Origin: Streptomyces lienomycini
GTDB lineage: Bacteria > Actinomycetota > Actinomycetes > Streptomycetales > Streptomycetaceae
Assembly: GCF_027947595.1 (NCBI RefSeq)
Contig: NZ_CP116257.1
Span: forward strand, 5,702,001-5,766,000
DNA length: 64,000 nt
Direction of reading: 5' to 3'
In this document: one piece after another, positions 24,767 through 33,647 of the stretch
How positions within the stretch are numbered: position 1 is the stretch's first letter
Layout: each line of letters opens with the position of its first letter
Position numbers and translations under genes: made by a program
The notes under the pieces: model-generated
Databases searched by the model: none
What the model was told of the DNA's origin: nothing
The model's input: the letters and a program-made list of their open reading frames with translations, nothing else

Positions 24767-24838
24767 GAAGGATGAGAAAGATGAGAAAACGGGGCACATG
24801 GGAACGATGGCCGCCCGCCCGTTCGTCCTGTCGTCGGG

Positions 24839-26293
24839 ATGAACAAGACGATCAGGCGCGCATCGGTCCTCACGCTGCTCCTGGTGTTCGCTCTGCTGAT
24901 CAGGGCGACCTGGGTGCAGTTCTACGAGGGCCAGGCGCTCGCGGACAGCAAGGACAACCGGCGCAACGCCATAGAGACCTATGCGGAGCCGCTCGGGAAC
25001 ATCATCGTGGCCGGACGTTCGGTCACCGGTTCGGCGCCGACGAAGGGCGGCGACCTCGCGTACAAACGCACGTACGAGAACGGGAAGCTGTACGCGGCGG
25101 TGACGGGCTACGCCTCGCAGGCGTACGCGCCGACGCAGCTGGAGGGGATCTACCAGGACGTGCTCAACGGCACCGATCCGCGGCTGAGGACCGTGATGGA
25201 CACGGTCACCGGCACGCGCGCGGAGCCGGGCAACGTGGTGACGACGATCGACCCGGCCGTGCAGAAGGCCGGGCTGGAGGCGCTGGGCGACAAGAAGGGC
25301 GCCGCCGTGGCGATCGACCCCGGGACGGGCAGGATCCTGTCGGTCGTGTCGACCCCCTCCTACGACCCGACGTCGCTGACCGACGCCAACACCGCGGGTG
25401 AGGCCTGGGAGAAGCTCACCGGCGACCCCGACAAGCCGCTGACCAACCGCGCGCTGCGCCAGCCGCTGCCACCGGGCTCGACGTTCAAGCTGGTCGTGGC
25501 GGCGGCCGCGCTGGAGAACGGACTGTACGACTCGGTGGACGTGAGGACCGACAGCCCCGACCCCTACACCCTCCCGGGCACCACGACAGACCTGAGCAAC
25601 GAGAACCCGAACGCGCCCTGCGAGAACGCCACGATCCGCACCGCGCTGCAGTACTCCTGCAACAACGTCTTCGCGAAGATGGCCGTCGACCTCGGCCAGG
25701 ACGAGCTGCGCGCCACGGCCGAGAAGTTCGGCTTCAACGACACGTCGCAGGACGTGCCGGTCCGGGCGTACACCAGCGTGTACCCGAAGGACATGAACCG
25801 GTCGTCGACGGCGCTGACGGGCATCGGCCAGTTCGACGTGACGGCGACCCCGCTGCAGATGGCGATGGTCTCCGCGGCCCTGGCCAACGGCGGCGAGCTG
25901 GTCTCCCCGCACATGGTGTCGCAGGTCACCGACAGCGGCGGCGACGTCCTGGAGGACCACACCGACCCGGACACCAGGCGGATCGTCAGCGCCTCCACCG
26001 CCGAGCAGCTGCGGTCGGCGATGCGGACCGTCGTCGACGACGGCACCGGCTCGAACGCGCAGATCGCCGGCGCGACGGTGGGCGGCAAGACGGGCACGGC
26101 CCAGCACGGCGAGAACAACAGCAAGACGCCGTACGCCTGGTTCACCTCGTACGCCAAGTCCGACACCTCGGACAAGGAGGTGGCGGTGGCGGTCATCGTC
26201 GAGCAGTCCGACGCGGCCCGCAGCGAGGTCAGCGGCAACGGCCTGGCGGCCCCGGTGGCCAAGGCGATGATGGAGGCCGCGCTCAAGGGCTGA
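24839..26293 (+). CDS. Secreted penicillin-binding protein 2-type transpeptidase (PbpA-like)
   Basis: The 484-residue protein has one N-terminal membrane anchor (SVLTLLLVFALLIRATWVQF), a PBP dimerisation region, and a penicillin-binding transpeptidase domain. Active-site STFKL is near residue 214, YSCNN (SxN) near 272 and GGKTGTAQ (KTG) near 416. It cross-links peptidoglycan outside the membrane. Its length and MNKTIRRASVLTLLLVFALL start match actinobacterial PbpA homologues without PASTA domains. The ribosome site before ATG 24839 is weak (GTCGGG). Confidence 0.93.
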   Translation: MNKTIRRASVLTLLLVFALLIRATWVQFYEGQALADSKDNRRNAIETYAEPLGNIIVAGRSVTGSAPTKGGDLAYKRTYENGKLYAAVTGYASQAYAPTQLEGIYQDVLNGTDPRLRTVMDTVTGTRAEPGNVVTTIDPAVQKAGLEALGDKKGAAVAIDPGTGRILSVVSTPSYDPTSLTDANTAGEAWEKLTGDPDKPLTNRALRQPLPPGSTFKLVVAAAALENGLYDSVDVRTDSPDPYTLPGTTTDLSNENPNAPCENATIRTALQYSCNNVFAKMAVDLGQDELRATAEKFGFNDTSQDVPVRAYTSVYPKDMNRSSTALTGIGQFDVTATPLQMAMVSAALANGGELVSPHMVSQVTDSGGDVLEDHTDPDTRRIVSASTAEQLRSAMRTVVDDGTGSNAQIAGATVGGKTGTAQHGENNSKTPYAWFTSYAKSDTSDKEVAVAVIVEQSDAARSEVSGNGLAAPVAKAMMEAALKG

Positions 26294-26295
26294 CT

Positions 26296-26347
26296 TTCCC
26301 GGGTCCACGCGGGTTCGCTCTGCCGTACGGTGTTCGGCACCCGGGAA
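26296..26347 (+). terminator. Inverted repeat between PBP and sigma-factor genes
   Basis: Perfect 9-bp arms TTCCCGGGT (26296-26304) and ACCCGGGAA (26339-26347) enclose a 34-nt loop, directly after the PBP stop and 22 bp before the sigma-factor start. It could terminate the PBP transcript or act in the sigma-factor leader. Confidence 0.5.
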
Positions 26348-26369
26348 GCCGCTGCGAGGAGAGTCCGCC

Positions 26370-26945
26370 GTGAGGACAGTCGTCGACGACGCCGCCTCCG
26401 CCGAGTTCCGCGCCTTCTTCGAGCGCCACTACGCGGAACTGGCCCGGCTCGCCCACCTGCTGACGGGCGAGCCGGACGCCGCCGACGACCTCGCGGCGGA
26501 CGCCCTGCTCGCCCTGTGGCACCGCTGGGACCGGGTCCGCGCGGCCGACCGTCCGGTGGCGTACGCGCGCGGGGTCGTCGCCAACCTCGCCCGCACCCGC
26601 GTCCGCAGCGCCGTGCGCGAGCGCCGACGCGTCGCCCTGTTCTGGTCGCAGCGCGAGGAGCGGACGGAGAACCCGGACGTCGCGGGCGTGGTGGACGTGC
26701 GGGAGGCGCTGCGCCGGCTGCCGTTCCGCAAGCGGGCGTGCGTGGTGCTGCGGCACGCGTTCGACCTCTCCGAGCGGGACACGGCGCTCGCCCTGGGCGT
26801 CTCGGTGGGCACGGTCAAGAGCCAGACGTCGAAGGGAGTGGCCGAACTCCAGCGGCTGCTCGGCACCCGGGCGGCTCCCCGCGCTCCCCGGCAGGTGCGC
26901 ACGGCGATCGCGCACAGCGGTGAAGCCGCGGGAGGGGCCCGATGA
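26370..26945 (+). CDS. ECF-type RNA polymerase sigma factor (SigE-family-like)
   Basis: The 191-residue protein has region 2 (FRAFFERHYAELARLAHLLTGEPDAADDLAADALLALWHRW) and region 4 (ALRRLPFRKRACVVLRHAFDLSERDTALALGVSVGTVKSQTSKG). Region 3 is absent, as in ECF factors. GTG 26370 has GAGGAGAG upstream. The stop overlaps the ATG of the next gene, a membrane protein that is a possible anti-sigma partner. It should direct transcription of an envelope- or stress-related regulon. Confidence 0.88.
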   Translation: MRTVVDDAASAEFRAFFERHYAELARLAHLLTGEPDAADDLAADALLALWHRWDRVRAADRPVAYARGVVANLARTRVRSAVRERRRVALFWSQREERTENPDVAGVVDVREALRRLPFRKRACVVLRHAFDLSERDTALALGVSVGTVKSQTSKGVAELQRLLGTRAAPRAPRQVRTAIAHSGEAAGGAR

Positions 26946-27682
26946 CCGGATCGCGGCGGGACGGGGACGGGGACGGCGAACCGCGCGACGGGCTGCGCGC
27001 CCGGCTGCCCGGTCCGGCCGGGGCGCACCGGCCGGACCGGGCCCGGATGCTGGCCCGGGTCGAGCGCGGCATGGCGGCCGGGGACCGGAGCCCGGCCCGG
27101 CCGCCGCTGGCGGGCTGGGCACGGGTGACCGGTGCGACGGTGGCCGTGGCGGCCGTCCTGGTCGCCGGCGGCTACATCGTCGCCTCGGCGGTGCGGGACG
27201 ACACCGGCGTACGGCACTCGGTCGCCGCCTCGCCGGGGGCCCGGGAGCCCGAGTCCCGGCGGTCCGAGTCCCGGCGGCCCGAGTCGTGGCAGGCGGGCCC
27301 GCTGTCCTCGCAGGGGGCGGTGGACCCGCACAGCAACGAGTTCTGGGCGCAGAGCAACCTCACCCTGCGAACGCGCGCTCCCCTGACCGCGCTCACCGTC
27401 GAGCTGCGGGTGGCGCAGACCGGCTCGGTGACCTCCACCGGTGCCTGGCGGTCGCTGCCGGAGGACGACTTCGCGTTCGCGGTCGCCGAGCGGGACGGCT
27501 TCCTCGTCTACCGGTGGACGCTCAGGCGGGGCCGCACGGTCCCGGCGGGCGAGTGGATCTTCGCCGGGCAGTACAACCACGTGCGGGGCGGCCGGGACGC
27601 CCGCGGCGACCGCTACACCGCGACGGCCACCGCCGCGTCCGGGCGCCTCTCGGTCGAGGGCGGCTTCACCCGCGGCGGCTGA
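26942..27682 (+). CDS. Single-pass membrane protein downstream of sigma factor, possible anti-sigma factor
   Basis: The 246-residue protein has a charged cytoplasmic N-terminus of ~70 residues, one transmembrane segment (VTGATVAVAAVLVAGGYIVASAV) near residues 62-85, a small PESRR/SESRR repeat, and an extracytoplasmic domain ending GRLSVEGGFTRGG. No zinc-binding ZAS motif (HxxxCxxC) is seen. ATGA overlap with the sigma gene argues that they work together, so an anti-sigma or sensor role is inferred from position and topology only. Confidence 0.65.
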   Translation: MTGSRRDGDGDGEPRDGLRARLPGPAGAHRPDRARMLARVERGMAAGDRSPARPPLAGWARVTGATVAVAAVLVAGGYIVASAVRDDTGVRHSVAASPGAREPESRRSESRRPESWQAGPLSSQGAVDPHSNEFWAQSNLTLRTRAPLTALTVELRVAQTGSVTSTGAWRSLPEDDFAFAVAERDGFLVYRWTLRRGRTVPAGEWIFAGQYNHVRGGRDARGDRYTATATAASGRLSVEGGFTRGG

Positions 27683-27694
27683 GCGGGCGGCACG

Positions 27695-28492
27695 CTACTC
27701 GACGAAGTACGTCGGGTTGGGCAGCTTGTAGGTGCGGTCCGCGTAGCCGCCCTGGAGGTCGGAGTACTGGTCGCCGAAGTTGGCGACGATGTCGTAGCCG
27801 AGGTCCCGTTCGATGTGCCGGCGGGTGCCCGCCTTGTACTGGACGGTGGTGCACTTCCAGGTGCCCGGGGTGGCGCAGTGGGCCAGGTAGGACGGCGGGT
27901 TCGCCTTGTCCTTGAGGAAGATGTGGGCGGTGTCGAGGTTGACGTCGGCGCCGACCTTCTTCAGGTTCTCGACGGCGGCGGCACGCTGCGCCTCGCCGAG
28001 CCCCGAGTTGTAGAAGACCTCGACGCCCTTCTTCTGCGCGTACATGGCCAGTTCGGGGCTGCCGGGGACGGCGGGGCGGTCGGCCCGGTCGACGTAGGCG
28101 GCCCAGGTGGCGCCGTCGTAGCCGTAGTCGTTCTTCTTCTCGTAGTCGAGGCTGAGCAGCAGCGTGTCGTCGATGTCGAAGACGACCGCGGGCCTGGTGT
28201 GCTTGTGGTGGGCGGTGCGGGCCGCCCGGTCGATCTGCTTCCTCGCGGCGGCGTCGACGCGGGCGAGGTCGTCGGCGTAGGGGCTGTCCGGGGATGCCTG
28301 GTAGACGCCGTCGTCGTCGAGTGTGGTGCCGTAGTAGGCGTCGATGTCCTTGGCCAGCACCCCGATGTTGTACGGCTCGTGGGTGGAGTTGGCCGTCGAC
28401 TGGTCGGCGGTGGCGGCGCCCGTGCCGTACAGGACGGCACCGGCGACGGCACAGGCGGCGGTGACGGTCGCGATCCGCAGTGGTTTATGCAT
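27695..28492 (-). CDS. Secreted HAD-superfamily (subfamily IIIB) acid phosphatase
   Basis: The 265-residue protein begins with a signal peptide (MHKPLRIATVTAACAVAGAV, cleavage near TATA/D). The HAD motif FDIDDTLL at residues 105-112 gives the nucleophile Asp106. The later NSG segment and GDQYSDLQGGYADR carry the Ser and acidic motifs. The family dephosphorylates phosphomonoesters outside the cell, in the class B/vegetative-storage-protein style. ATG 28492 is chosen because it starts the signal peptide. Confidence 0.88.
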   Translation of the reverse strand: MHKPLRIATVTAACAVAGAVLYGTGAATADQSTANSTHEPYNIGVLAKDIDAYYGTTLDDDGVYQASPDSPYADDLARVDAAARKQIDRAARTAHHKHTRPAVVFDIDDTLLLSLDYEKKNDYGYDGATWAAYVDRADRPAVPGSPELAMYAQKKGVEVFYNSGLGEAQRAAAVENLKKVGADVNLDTAHIFLKDKANPPSYLAHCATPGTWKCTTVQYKAGTRRHIERDLGYDIVANFGDQYSDLQGGYADRTYKLPNPTYFVE

Positions 28493-28617
28493 GGCACATG
28501 TTTCTACGCGCGTCACTCGGGTGAGCGCGAGACCCGTGGCCGGATTCGCGCCCCCGTATCTGGCAAAGATCGCGTCAAGCAGGTCAAGTACCGGCCGCGA
28601 CGGCCCGGTCGGCCCGT

Positions 28618-29769
28618 TCAGTGCCGTCCGTGGTGGGGCCGCCGGTCGTAGGGCCGCCAGTCGCCGAGGTACGCCTCCCGGGTGTGCGCGGCGGCCTCGG
28701 CGCGGGTGAGCCGGGGCCGGTTCTCCGGGACGGTGACCGCGGCGCCGGGCCCGGTGTTGCGGTACTCGGCGAACCGCTGCTCCTGCCAGGGGGAGTCGTC
28801 CCGCATGTTCGCGTAGGGCGCCACCGCGTCGATGCCCGCGCCCAGGTGGGTCTCGCGCACGGTGAGCATCGGGCGGGCGGTGGTGTCGGAGCTGGGCACC
28901 CAGGGGCGGGCCAGCTTGTAGTAGCCGTCGGGGGCCTCGCTGCTGACGCGGCCGCGGATCACCAGGTAGCCCCGCGGGTTGGCGCCCGCCGTGGACGGTG
29001 CGAAGACGAAGCCGTACGGGGCGGCGTCGAGGTCGGGGCGGACCAGGGTGCGGAAGTGGCAGTGCTCGTACACGGCGGTCGCCCGGCCGAAGACGAAGTC
29101 GACGTCGCCCTCGACGTGGCAGCGCTCGTAGTACTGGCGGGCGAAGAGGGAGAGGTCTCGGGTGTCGGCGTAGAGGGTGTCCTGGTGGCCGAGGAAGCGG
29201 CAGTCGTGGAAGGCGGACCGGTCGCCCATGGCCTTGATCGCGACCGCCTGGGTGCCGGTCCAGCCGGGCTGGTCGGCGCGCAGCCAGTCGTTGGCGAAGG
29301 TGATCGCGCGGGCGGTGAAGCCGTCGGCGCGCACGGTGGTGGTGGCCGACCCGCTGGTGCCGTAGGTGCCGGAGCCGTCCGGCCTGGGCGTGCCGGCCGC
29401 GTTGTCGAAGACGATGACGGCGTCGCGCGGGTCCCCGGAGGCGCCGATCCAGGTCGCCCCGGTGCGCGAGGCGTCGACGGAGACCGTCTCGCGGTAGGTG
29501 CCAGGGGCGAGGACCAGTGTCCAGCCGTCGCCCGCGGCGGCGTCGACGGCGGCCTGGACGGAGGTGAAGTCGCCGCGGCCGTGCGGGTCGACGTACAGGG
29601 TCTTGGGGGTGGGGCGGGCGGCGGGCGAGCCGTACCGGCCGAAGGGACGCGGGTGCGGGCGGGACCGGGTGCCGGCGACGGCGGGGCCGGCTGCCGCGAG
29701 GCCGAGGGCGGTGCCCGCGCCGGCGGTCGCCAGCAGGAAGCCTCTGCGGGAGGGGGCGGGTCGGTGCAT
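28618..29769 (-). CDS. Secreted pectinesterase (carbohydrate esterase family 8)
   Basis: The 383-residue protein has a twin-arginine signal (SRRGFLLATAGAGTALG) and a right-handed beta-helix esterase domain. DFTSVQAAVDAA is near residue 60. Catalytic Asp residues lie in GHQDTLYADTRD and EGDVDFVFGRA near 221. It removes methyl esters from homogalacturonan, making it accessible to the pectate lyase encoded just upstream. ATG 29769 begins the Tat signal. A 92-bp gap precedes it. Confidence 0.92.
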   Translation of the reverse strand: MHRPAPSRRGFLLATAGAGTALGLAAAGPAVAGTRSRPHPRPFGRYGSPAARPTPKTLYVDPHGRGDFTSVQAAVDAAAGDGWTLVLAPGTYRETVSVDASRTGATWIGASGDPRDAVIVFDNAAGTPRPDGSGTYGTSGSATTTVRADGFTARAITFANDWLRADQPGWTGTQAVAIKAMGDRSAFHDCRFLGHQDTLYADTRDLSLFARQYYERCHVEGDVDFVFGRATAVYEHCHFRTLVRPDLDAAPYGFVFAPSTAGANPRGYLVIRGRVSSEAPDGYYKLARPWVPSSDTTARPMLTVRETHLGAGIDAVAPYANMRDDSPWQEQRFAEYRNTGPGAAVTVPENRPRLTRAEAAAHTREAYLGDWRPYDRRPHHGRH

Positions 29770-29861
29770 GCGGGTGCTCCTTCGGGGCGGACGGGGCGAG
29801 GAGGGGCGGGAGGGGTGGGCCGGGGCGGTGCGGGCGCCCCGGCCCGGTTCATGGACGGCCG

Positions 29862-31196
29862 TCAGCGCAGACGGCCGGCGCCCGCGCCGTGGTCGACGAC
29901 GAAGGGGACCGCCCGGGACGGGAGGACCTTGGTGCGCAGCGTCGGCGTCCAGCCCGCGCCGGAGCGGAGGGCCGCGTCCGGGTTCGCGGCGTTGTGCGCG
30001 GCGATCAGGTCGACGGTGCGGCCGTTGACGCGGTTGTGGGCGGCGCTGAGCGGCGAGTCGTTCCAGCGCTTGAGCACCTTCGCGGGGCTGACCCCGGCCG
30101 GCAGGGTGAAGGCGTTGTGCTCGGCGACGAGGGCGGACTCCTTGCCGACGCCGAAGCTGTAGGCGTAGTCGTCGGAGCCCACGAAGTGGTTGTTGTAGAC
30201 GTCGACCTGGCCGAAGCGGACCCGGGGTGCGCGCTCGACGAGGTTCTTGAACAGGTTGTGGTGGAAGGTGGCCCGCAGGTGCCCGCGGTCGACGGCCGCG
30301 GTGGACTCGCTGTCGCTGTTGCCGATCAGGATCGTCTTGTCGTGCTCGGTGAAGACGTTCCAGGACGCGGTGACGTAGTCGGCGCCCTTGACGATGTCCA
30401 GCTGGCCGTCGTGCTGCTGGTAGAGCATGCCGAAGTAGGTGGGCGCCGCGCTGTCGGGGTGCTCGCCGTCGGTGAACGTGCTGTGGTCGAGCCAGACGTG
30501 GGTGGAGCCGTACACGACGGCGCTGTCGTACTCGGAGTTCCAGTTGCCCCGGTCCCCGTCGGTCGGGTCCCACTGGGGGAAGCAGTCGACGGGGCTCTCG
30601 AAGGTCAGGTTGCGGACGATGACGTTGTCGACGTCCTTGATCTGGAGGCTGGCGCCCTTGAGCGCGGCGCCCCGGCCGACGCCGATGATGGTGGTGTGGG
30701 AGGGGACGTTCGCCTTGATGGACCGGTCCTGCTGGGCGGCGGAGGTGCGGCGCAGGCCCTCGGGGCTGTCGTCGGGCTCGGCGCTCAGGTCGGTGTCCAT
30801 GCCCCAGTTCTCGGGCGCGTACTTCTCCAGGTAGGCGTCGAAGTCGTAGCCGGGTGCGGCGAAGGCCTCGCAGCCCTCGGAGACGGCGTCGACGGTGCCC
30901 TTGACCTTGATGATCCTGGGCGCGGTGCCGTCGGCGGCGAGCGCGGCCCTGAACTCGGCCCAGGTGGAGACGGTGTACACGTGCTCGGCGTCGGCGGCGG
31001 CGCCGCCGGTGGTGCCGGCGCCCTGCGCGGCCCAGCCGTCGTTCGCGGGCAGCGTCTGCCGGGCGGTGTCGCGGGGATGGTGGTGGCCGGGGCGGGCCTC
31101 GGCCGTGGCGGCGGTCAGGCTCAGGACGAGGGCGGTGCAGCCGACGAGTGCGGCGGCGCTCTTCATGGCATGCCCATGCCATCTCTGGGTGCTCAT
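29862..31196 (-). CDS. Secreted pectate lyase (polysaccharide lyase family 1)
   Basis: The 444-residue protein has a signal peptide (MKSAAALVGCTALVLSLTAA region, cleavage after AEA) and a parallel beta-helix lyase. SHTTIIGVGRGAAL, VWLDHSTFTDGEHPD (calcium-binding Asp) and VERAPRVRFGQVDVYNNHF with the catalytic Arg are all PL1 motifs. It cleaves polygalacturonate by beta-elimination. ATG 31196 has AGGGAGAG upstream; ATG 31166 is an in-frame alternative. A 10-bp tandem repeat lies just 5'. Confidence 0.93.
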   Translation of the reverse strand: MSTQRWHGHAMKSAAALVGCTALVLSLTAATAEARPGHHHPRDTARQTLPANDGWAAQGAGTTGGAAADAEHVYTVSTWAEFRAALAADGTAPRIIKVKGTVDAVSEGCEAFAAPGYDFDAYLEKYAPENWGMDTDLSAEPDDSPEGLRRTSAAQQDRSIKANVPSHTTIIGVGRGAALKGASLQIKDVDNVIVRNLTFESPVDCFPQWDPTDGDRGNWNSEYDSAVVYGSTHVWLDHSTFTDGEHPDSAAPTYFGMLYQQHDGQLDIVKGADYVTASWNVFTEHDKTILIGNSDSESTAAVDRGHLRATFHHNLFKNLVERAPRVRFGQVDVYNNHFVGSDDYAYSFGVGKESALVAEHNAFTLPAGVSPAKVLKRWNDSPLSAAHNRVNGRTVDLIAAHNAANPDAALRSGAGWTPTLRTKVLPSRAVPFVVDHGAGAGRLR

Positions 31197-31210
31197 GGTG
31201 CGGCTCTCCC

Positions 31211-31252
31211 TGGTTCTCGGGGTTTCTCGGGGTTTCTCGGGGTTGCTCGGGG
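31211..31252 (-). repeat. 10-bp tandem repeat in the leader of the pectate lyase gene
   Basis: Four units of GGTTTCTCGG or close variants follow each other with a 10-bp period, about one helical turn, ending 14 bp before the lyase start on the minus strand. On the transcript it reads as repeats of CCCCGAGAAA. It may be an array of binding sites or a slippage-prone leader. Confidence 0.7.
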
Positions 31253-31266
31253 TGGTGTGCGCAGTG

Positions 31267-32070
31267 TTACGCGGTGGCCGGGTCCGGCCAGCTGATCCAG
31301 GACTCGGGGATCTCCTCGTCCAGTCGGCGCACGTCCCGGTGCGCCAGCACCCGCCCGCGCAGCAGTTCCCGGGTGACGAGCCGGGCGACCGCGATCGCAC
31401 CCGGCGGGTTGAAGTGGGTGTTGTCCTGCTCGGTGGCGGTCCAGTTGAAGTACGCCTTGGTCCCCTCGGCGCCGAGCCGCTGCCACAGGGCGAGCGACAG
31501 CGCCTGCGCGTCGAGCAGTGCCACGCCCTCCCGGCGCGCGAGCGCCCGCATCGCGGCCGGGTACTCCCCGTGGCTCGGCACGGCGTCGCCCTCCGCGTCG
31601 AACCGGCGCCGCTCGACGGGCGTGGCCAGCACCGGCCGCGCCCCGCGGGCCCGCGCCCCGTCGACGTACATCCGCAGATACCGCTGGTACGTCGTCCAGG
31701 GCTCGGTGTAGCGGGTGGGGTCCTCGTCCTTCTCGTCGTTGTGCGCGAACTGGATCAGGAGGAAGTCGCCGGGCCGGATCGCGCCGAGGACGACGTCGAG
31801 CCGTCCCTCGTCGACGAAGCTCTTGGAACTCCGCCCGTTCACGGCGTGGTTGGCGACACCGAGGTCCCCGCTGAGGAAGAAGGGCAGCGCCATGCCCCAC
31901 CCGGTCTCGGGCGCGGCGTCGGCGTACTTCTGCGCGGCGGTGGAGTCCCCGGCGATGTAGAGGCTGCGAGGGCGGCGGTGTCCGCCGGCCTGGGCGGTCT
32001 GGGCGGCAGCGAACGCCAGAGGGATGGAGGTGACGGCAGCGGCAGCGACCTGCCTTCGGCTGAGTGACAC
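31267..32070 (-). CDS. Secreted SGNH/GDSL esterase, rhamnogalacturonan acetylesterase-like
   Basis: The 267-residue protein starts with a Tat-like leader (MSLSRRQVAAAAVTSIPLAFAAA). It has GDSTAA (nucleophile Ser), NHAVNGRSSKSF (oxyanion Gly), LIQFAHNDE (Asn) and QDNTHFNPPGA with the Asp/His pair, matching the SGNH rhamnogalacturonan acetylesterase group. It should remove acetyl groups from pectin side regions. GTG 32070 is the start. It is grouped with pectinesterase and pectate lyase on the same strand. Confidence 0.88.
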   Translation of the reverse strand: MSLSRRQVAAAAVTSIPLAFAAAQTAQAGGHRRPRSLYIAGDSTAAQKYADAAPETGWGMALPFFLSGDLGVANHAVNGRSSKSFVDEGRLDVVLGAIRPGDFLLIQFAHNDEKDEDPTRYTEPWTTYQRYLRMYVDGARARGARPVLATPVERRRFDAEGDAVPSHGEYPAAMRALARREGVALLDAQALSLALWQRLGAEGTKAYFNWTATEQDNTHFNPPGAIAVARLVTRELLRGRVLAHRDVRRLDEEIPESWISWPDPATA

Positions 32071-32105
32071 GCGGGCTACCTTTCAACGAGGGGCTGGGAT
32101 AGAAA

Positions 32106-32170
32106 CTCAGGGGCGCGGGGCTGTACCGATGTGCGGCTGCGCCGCGTGGGCGCGATCAACCACGGACGGC
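32106..32170 (+). repeat. Dispersed repeat, family B, copy 2
   Basis: About 65 bp starting CTCAGGGGCGCGGGGCTGTA match 21064-21127. It fills most of the 152-bp gap between the esterase and the sugar-binding lipoprotein genes. The shared words include GTGCGGCTGCGCCGCGTGG, which can fold as a hairpin. Confidence 0.75.
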
Positions 32171-32222
32171 CCGCAGCCCGCAACGAACCACGGACCGCCC
32201 ACGGCGAAACCGAGACCGCCGA

Positions 32223-33593
32223 CTAACCCATCTGCTCCGTCCACTCGGCCTGCGCCTCGTTCAGCTGCTCGGCCACCGTGTCCAGGAACGCCTTCGCGCT
32301 CATCTTCCCGAGCAGCACCTTCTGGAAGTTCGGCTCGTTGTCCGCCTTGGAGATGGTGTTCCAGTCCGGCAGGTAGTACGGCAGCTGGATGATGGTCGTG
32401 GACCCGTCGTTCAGCGCCTGCGCCGCCAGCTTCGTCGGCTCGGCCTTCTGGATCCACGCGTCGTTCGCGGCACCGGTGTTGGACGGCACCTGCCCGGCCG
32501 AGGCGTTGAACTTCGAGTTCTGCTCCTTCGAGGTGGCGAACTCGATGAACTTCCAGGCGGCCTCCTTGTTCTTGCCGCTCTTGAACATGCCGAGCCCGTC
32601 GACCGGGTTGGACACCTGGACCCGCTTGCCGGAGGGGCCGACCGGCTGCGGTATGCCGCGGAACTTCCCGGCCCCGAGCGCCTTCACGTGGTCCTGGTAC
32701 GAGCCCAGGTTGTGGTTCAGCATGCCGATGGTGCCGGTGTCCCACTGGGCGGTCATCTTCGCGAAGTCGTTGTTGACGTCGGCGGCCGGCGTGACCTTCT
32801 TGTAGAGGGCGGCGTACTTCTCCAGCGCCTCCACGTTCTTCGGGTCGTTGACGGTGGTCTTCTTCTTGCCGGCGTCCCAGAACGAGGTGATGCCGGACTG
32901 CCCGTACATCGCGTCGAGCGCCTGGGCGATGGAGCCGGAGCCGCCGCGGATGGTGTAGCCGAACTCGTTCTTGCCCGTGTCGGTCAGCTTCTCGGCGGCG
33001 TCGTAGAACTTGTCCCACGTCGTCGGCGCGTCGAGACCGGCCTTCTCGAACAGGTCGGTGCGGTAGTAGAGGACGCCGTTGTTGGCGGAGGTCGGCACCG
33101 AGTACAGGGTGCCGTCGCCGCCGCCGGCGGCCTTCAGGGACTCGACCATGTCCTTGTTGAGCTCGCCGCTCAGGGCGGACTCGGCGAGCCGGTCGTCCAG
33201 CGGCTCCAGCGCCCCCTGGGCGGAGAAGCCCGCGAGCATCGAGGCCGTGACGCCGCCGACGTCCGGCAGTCCGCCGCCCTGGATGGCGGTGTCGACCTTG
33301 GACTGGTACTCGGTGGCGGCGATGCCGACGTACTCGACGTCGATGTCCGGGTTCGCCTTCTCGAAGGCGGCGATGATCTCCTTCCAGACGGCCGTGCGGA
33401 TACCGCCGTTGTTGTCCCAGAAGGTGATCTTCCCCGTGCCGCTGCCCTCGGCGCCCTTGCCGCCGCCCGACCCGCTGCCGTCGTCACCGCAGGCGGTGGC
33501 GGTGAGCGCGAGCACGGCCCCCAGGGCCACGGCGGCGGACGTCCGGCGCCTGGCTGTGCCTTTGTCTCTGCTGCTGAGCATGTTGATCCTCAT
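32223..33593 (-). CDS. Extracellular sugar-binding lipoprotein of a CUT1 ABC transporter
   Basis: The 456-residue protein has a lipoprotein signal ending LTATAC (Cys35) and a family 1 solute-binding fold (ITFWDNNGG, ASMLAGFSAQGALEPLDD, VPTSANNGVLYYRTDLFEKAG, WKFIEFATSKEQN). It binds an oligosaccharide or sugar outside the membrane for the permeases at 37182-39010. ATG 33593 has AGAAGAAGAGAG upstream; ATG 33581 is an alternative. It is unusual in lying after, not before, the permease genes, separated from the GH43 gene by 54 bp. Confidence 0.93.
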   Translation of the reverse strand: MRINMLSSRDKGTARRRTSAAVALGAVLALTATACGDDGSGSGGGKGAEGSGTGKITFWDNNGGIRTAVWKEIIAAFEKANPDIDVEYVGIAATEYQSKVDTAIQGGGLPDVGGVTASMLAGFSAQGALEPLDDRLAESALSGELNKDMVESLKAAGGGDGTLYSVPTSANNGVLYYRTDLFEKAGLDAPTTWDKFYDAAEKLTDTGKNEFGYTIRGGSGSIAQALDAMYGQSGITSFWDAGKKKTTVNDPKNVEALEKYAALYKKVTPAADVNNDFAKMTAQWDTGTIGMLNHNLGSYQDHVKALGAGKFRGIPQPVGPSGKRVQVSNPVDGLGMFKSGKNKEAAWKFIEFATSKEQNSKFNASAGQVPSNTGAANDAWIQKAEPTKLAAQALNDGSTTIIQLPYYLPDWNTISKADNEPNFQKVLLGKMSAKAFLDTVAEQLNEAQAEWTEQMG

Positions 33594-33647
33594 CGGTCGG
33601 CTCTCTTCTTCTGGATCCAACAAAGCGGTGGAACGACAACGTGGGGG

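Noticed and set aside
28618..31182. Single 854-residue fusion of pectate lyase and pectinesterase
   Set aside because: The upstream half is a shifted frame of the pectate lyase. The pectinesterase has its own ATG and Tat signal at 29769.
31211..31252. CRISPR array
   Set aside because: 10-bp tandem units without spacers and no cas genes; a simple tandem repeat.
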